Source: Bacteroides cellulosilyticus
Lineage (GTDB): Bacteria; Bacteroidota; Bacteroidia; Bacteroidales; Bacteroidaceae
DNA length: 64,000 bases
Reading direction: 5' to 3'
Assembly: GCF_020091405.1 (NCBI RefSeq)
Contig: NZ_CP081903.1
Coordinates: forward strand, 5,952,501-6,016,500
The notes below the pieces were generated by a model that was not told the origin of the DNA, searched no databases, and saw nothing but the letters and a program-made list of their open reading frames with translations. Position 1 is the stretch's first letter, and each line of letters opens with the position of its first letter. A program made the position numbers and the translations under genes. Shown here in pieces: positions 62,613-64,000 of the stretch.

Positions 62613-63455
62613 ATGAAATATTTAGAATTTATTTTCCGCACTTCCCCTTGTACAGAAGTAGTAAACGATGTGCTTTCCGCTATCCTGGGTGATGCAGGTT
62701 TTGAGAGTTTTGTTGAACAAGAAGATGGTATTGCCGCCTATATACAAAAAGATTTGTATAATGAAGCAACTGTAAAAGCAGCTATTGACGAATTCCCCCT
62801 ACCGGACACACAAATAGAATATACTTTTACAGAAGCCGAAGATAAAGACTGGAATGAAGAATGGGAAAAGAACTTCTTCCAACCGATTGTGATTGGTGAC
62901 CGCTGTGTCATCCACAGCACTTTCCACCACGATGTTCCCCAAACAGAGTATGACATTGTCATCAATCCACAAATGGCTTTCGGTACAGGACATCACGAAA
63001 CCACCAGCCTCATTATCGGTGAACTACTGGACAGCGACCTGCAAGGCAAGTCCCTTCTCGATATGGGTTGTGGCACTTCTATCCTTGCCATTCTTGCTCG
63101 CATGCGTGGTGCAGAACCTTGTACTGCCATTGATATTGATGAATGGTGCGTTCGTAACTCACTTGAAAACATCGAATTGAACCACGTAGACAATATTTCT
63201 GTATTTCAGGGAGATGCCTCTTCACTGGAAGATAAAGGTCCGTTTGACGTAGTCATTGCCAACATCAACCGGAACATTCTGCTGAATGACATGAAACAGT
63301 ATGTGCGTTGCATGCACAAGGGTTCCCAACTCTTTATGAGTGGATTCTATGTAGATGACATTCCTCTGATCCAGGCAGAGGCCGAACGTAACGGATTACA
63401 CTTTGTACACCATCAGGAGAAAAACCGTTGGGCAGCAGTGAAATTTGAACTTTAA
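62613..63455 (+). CDS. prmA: Ribosomal protein L11 methyltransferase
   Basis: 280 codons from the ATG at 62613. The N-terminal L11-recognition domain is followed by NPQMAFGTGHHETTSL, the S-adenosylmethionine motif LLDMGCGTSILAILA and the ANINRNIL motif typical of PrmA. Trimethylates ribosomal protein L11 in the cytoplasm. Monocistronic. An upstream in-frame start at 62586 has no support. Confidence 0.92.
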   Translation: MKYLEFIFRTSPCTEVVNDVLSAILGDAGFESFVEQEDGIAAYIQKDLYNEATVKAAIDEFPLPDTQIEYTFTEAEDKDWNEEWEKNFFQPIVIGDRCVIHSTFHHDVPQTEYDIVINPQMAFGTGHHETTSLIIGELLDSDLQGKSLLDMGCGTSILAILARMRGAEPCTAIDIDEWCVRNSLENIELNHVDNISVFQGDASSLEDKGPFDVVIANINRNILLNDMKQYVRCMHKGSQLFMSGFYVDDIPLIQAEAERNGLHFVHHQEKNRWAAVKFEL

Positions 63456-63470
63456 AGCTTACTCATCCCG

Positions 63471-63506
63471 GGTAGCATCTACCGGAGAACACCGGCTGAT
63501 GCTACC
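63471..63506 (+). terminator. Hairpin after prmA
   Basis: GGTAGCATC (63471-63479) pairs with GATGCTACC (63498-63506), with an inner CCGG pair. The T-run is weak. Confidence 0.5.
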
Positions 63507-63520
63507 TGTTCAATTATGAA

Positions 63521-63559
63521 CAAAAAAAATCCCGACAAGACAATAAATGTCTGCCGGGA
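63521..63559 (-). terminator. Terminator of the WecA-type gene (minus strand)
   Basis: Stem of 63530-63542 with 63548-63559 (one mismatch and a bulge). The A-run at 63522-63529 gives a U-tail on the minus strand. Confidence 0.8.
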
Positions 63560-63577
63560 GCCAGTATGAGTATTATC

Positions 63578-64000
63578 TCAAACAGATAAATGTAAGCTAA
63601 AATACTTCCTCATGAACCATATATAAATGAAGCTAAGCAATAAAATAGCGCATAAAAGATACAAGTATCCCCAATTCTGGCAATAGATATATCCGATAAT
63701 CACTATTGCCTGCACTACCATATAAGCCAACGAAACCACAACATGAGGTATTTTCAACTCATTGGCCATCAACTGATACATGTGTTTCCGATGTGGTAAG
63801 CCTATGTTTTCATGGAGCATCAGACGGTGAATAATAGTCAAAACACTATCAACTCCGTAAACCGCCAAAAGAATAATCCAACTGAAATCCTCCGTTTTCA
63901 AAATCAACTTCCCTATCAGGAAAAGCAATATGAAAGCGATACTCACAGAGCCTACATCACCGGCAAAACACTTCGCCTTCCTGCGGAAATTAAAAAAGCA
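63578..64000 (-). CDS. WecA/MraY-type undecaprenyl-phosphate glycosyl-1-phosphate transferase, C-terminal part (partial)
   Basis: About 140 codons visible; the frame is open to the right edge, so the N-terminus is outside. The first visible residues, FNFRRKAKCFAGDVGSVS, carry the family's conserved aspartate motif (AGDVGS). Several membrane helices follow, with IIHRLMLHENIGLPHRKHMYQLM, the cytoplasmic histidine motif of WecA/TagO-type enzymes. Such enzymes start capsule, O-antigen or wall polymer synthesis on undecaprenyl phosphate. An internal GTG at 63946 is not the true start. Confidence 0.88.
   Translation of the reverse strand, partial: CFFNFRRKAKCFAGDVGSVSIAFILLFLIGKLILKTEDFSWIILLAVYGVDSVLTIIHRLMLHENIGLPHRKHMYQLMANELKIPHVVVSLAYMVVQAIVIIGYIYCQNWGYLYLLCAILLLSFIYIWFMRKYFSLHLSV

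Noticed and set aside
1..64000. tRNA, rRNA, insertion sequence or prophage
   Set aside because: No cloverleaf, rRNA segment, transposase or integrase motif was seen by reading; a tRNA or Rfam scan would settle small RNAs.

Overview
The window reads as a chromosomal segment of a gut Bacteroides species. Supporting signs are several SusC/SusD pairs, a one-protein hybrid two-component regulator, lipoproteins with Bacteroides-type lipoboxes, promoters of the TAnnTTTG (-7) / TTTG (-33) kind, and a Nudix-type AraR regulator. The carbohydrate gene content would suit a plant-fibre degrader such as B. cellulosilyticus or B. intestinalis, but the species is inference. No rRNA, tRNA, CRISPR array, insertion sequence or prophage was seen. 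The window cuts a SusC gene at its left edge and a WecA/MraY-type transferase at its right edge.

Left third (1-22.4 kb): arabinan and L-arabinose use. The tail of a polysaccharide locus (SusC end, SusD, a surface glycan-binding lipoprotein, a GH43 endo-arabinanase lipoprotein) ends at a strong terminator. It is followed by an arabinose catabolic cluster: aldose 1-epimerase, sodium:sugar symporter, araR, araD, araA, araB-type kinase, GH127 and GH51 arabinofuranosidases, transketolase, rpiB. A tandem pair of 17-bp palindromes in front of the epimerase gene is the likely AraR operator. The surface enzymes cut arabinan, the periplasmic enzymes release arabinose, the symporter imports it, and AraA/B/D plus transketolase and RpiB feed it into the pentose phosphate pathway. 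A GH28 pectinase follows. Several intergenic regions hold hairpins or degenerate 22-23 bp tandem repeats.

Middle (22.5-34.2 kb): core metabolism and stress. A 2-oxoacid:ferredoxin oxidoreductase operon includes a 57-codon membrane protein between the alpha and beta subunit genes. Next come a putative porin whose signal peptide seems frameshifted, a solute-binding-like protein, NAD synthetase (minus strand), a stand-alone histidine kinase, and PerR with a rubredoxin-first rubrerythrin behind a PerR-box-like palindrome.

Xylan locus (34.2-56.2 kb): a hybrid two-component regulator, a divergent GH115 alpha-glucuronidase, and an operon in the conserved xusA-B-C-D-E-xyn10C order (two SusC/SusD pairs, a surface binding lipoprotein, a GH10-fold protein with two inserted binding modules), ending in a GH30 glucuronoxylanase-like enzyme. 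The GH10-fold protein has lost much of the expected active site, including the nucleophile glutamate (Asp653). It is the most unusual gene here.

Right end (56.2-64 kb): an ECF sigma factor operon (sigma, membrane anti-sigma-like protein, DUF4252 protein, outer-membrane protein), a guanine-deaminase-like enzyme, a minus-strand pair of a FadL-type porin and a strongly biased aromatic/Gly then Ser/Arg-rich secreted protein, prmA, and the transferase fragment.
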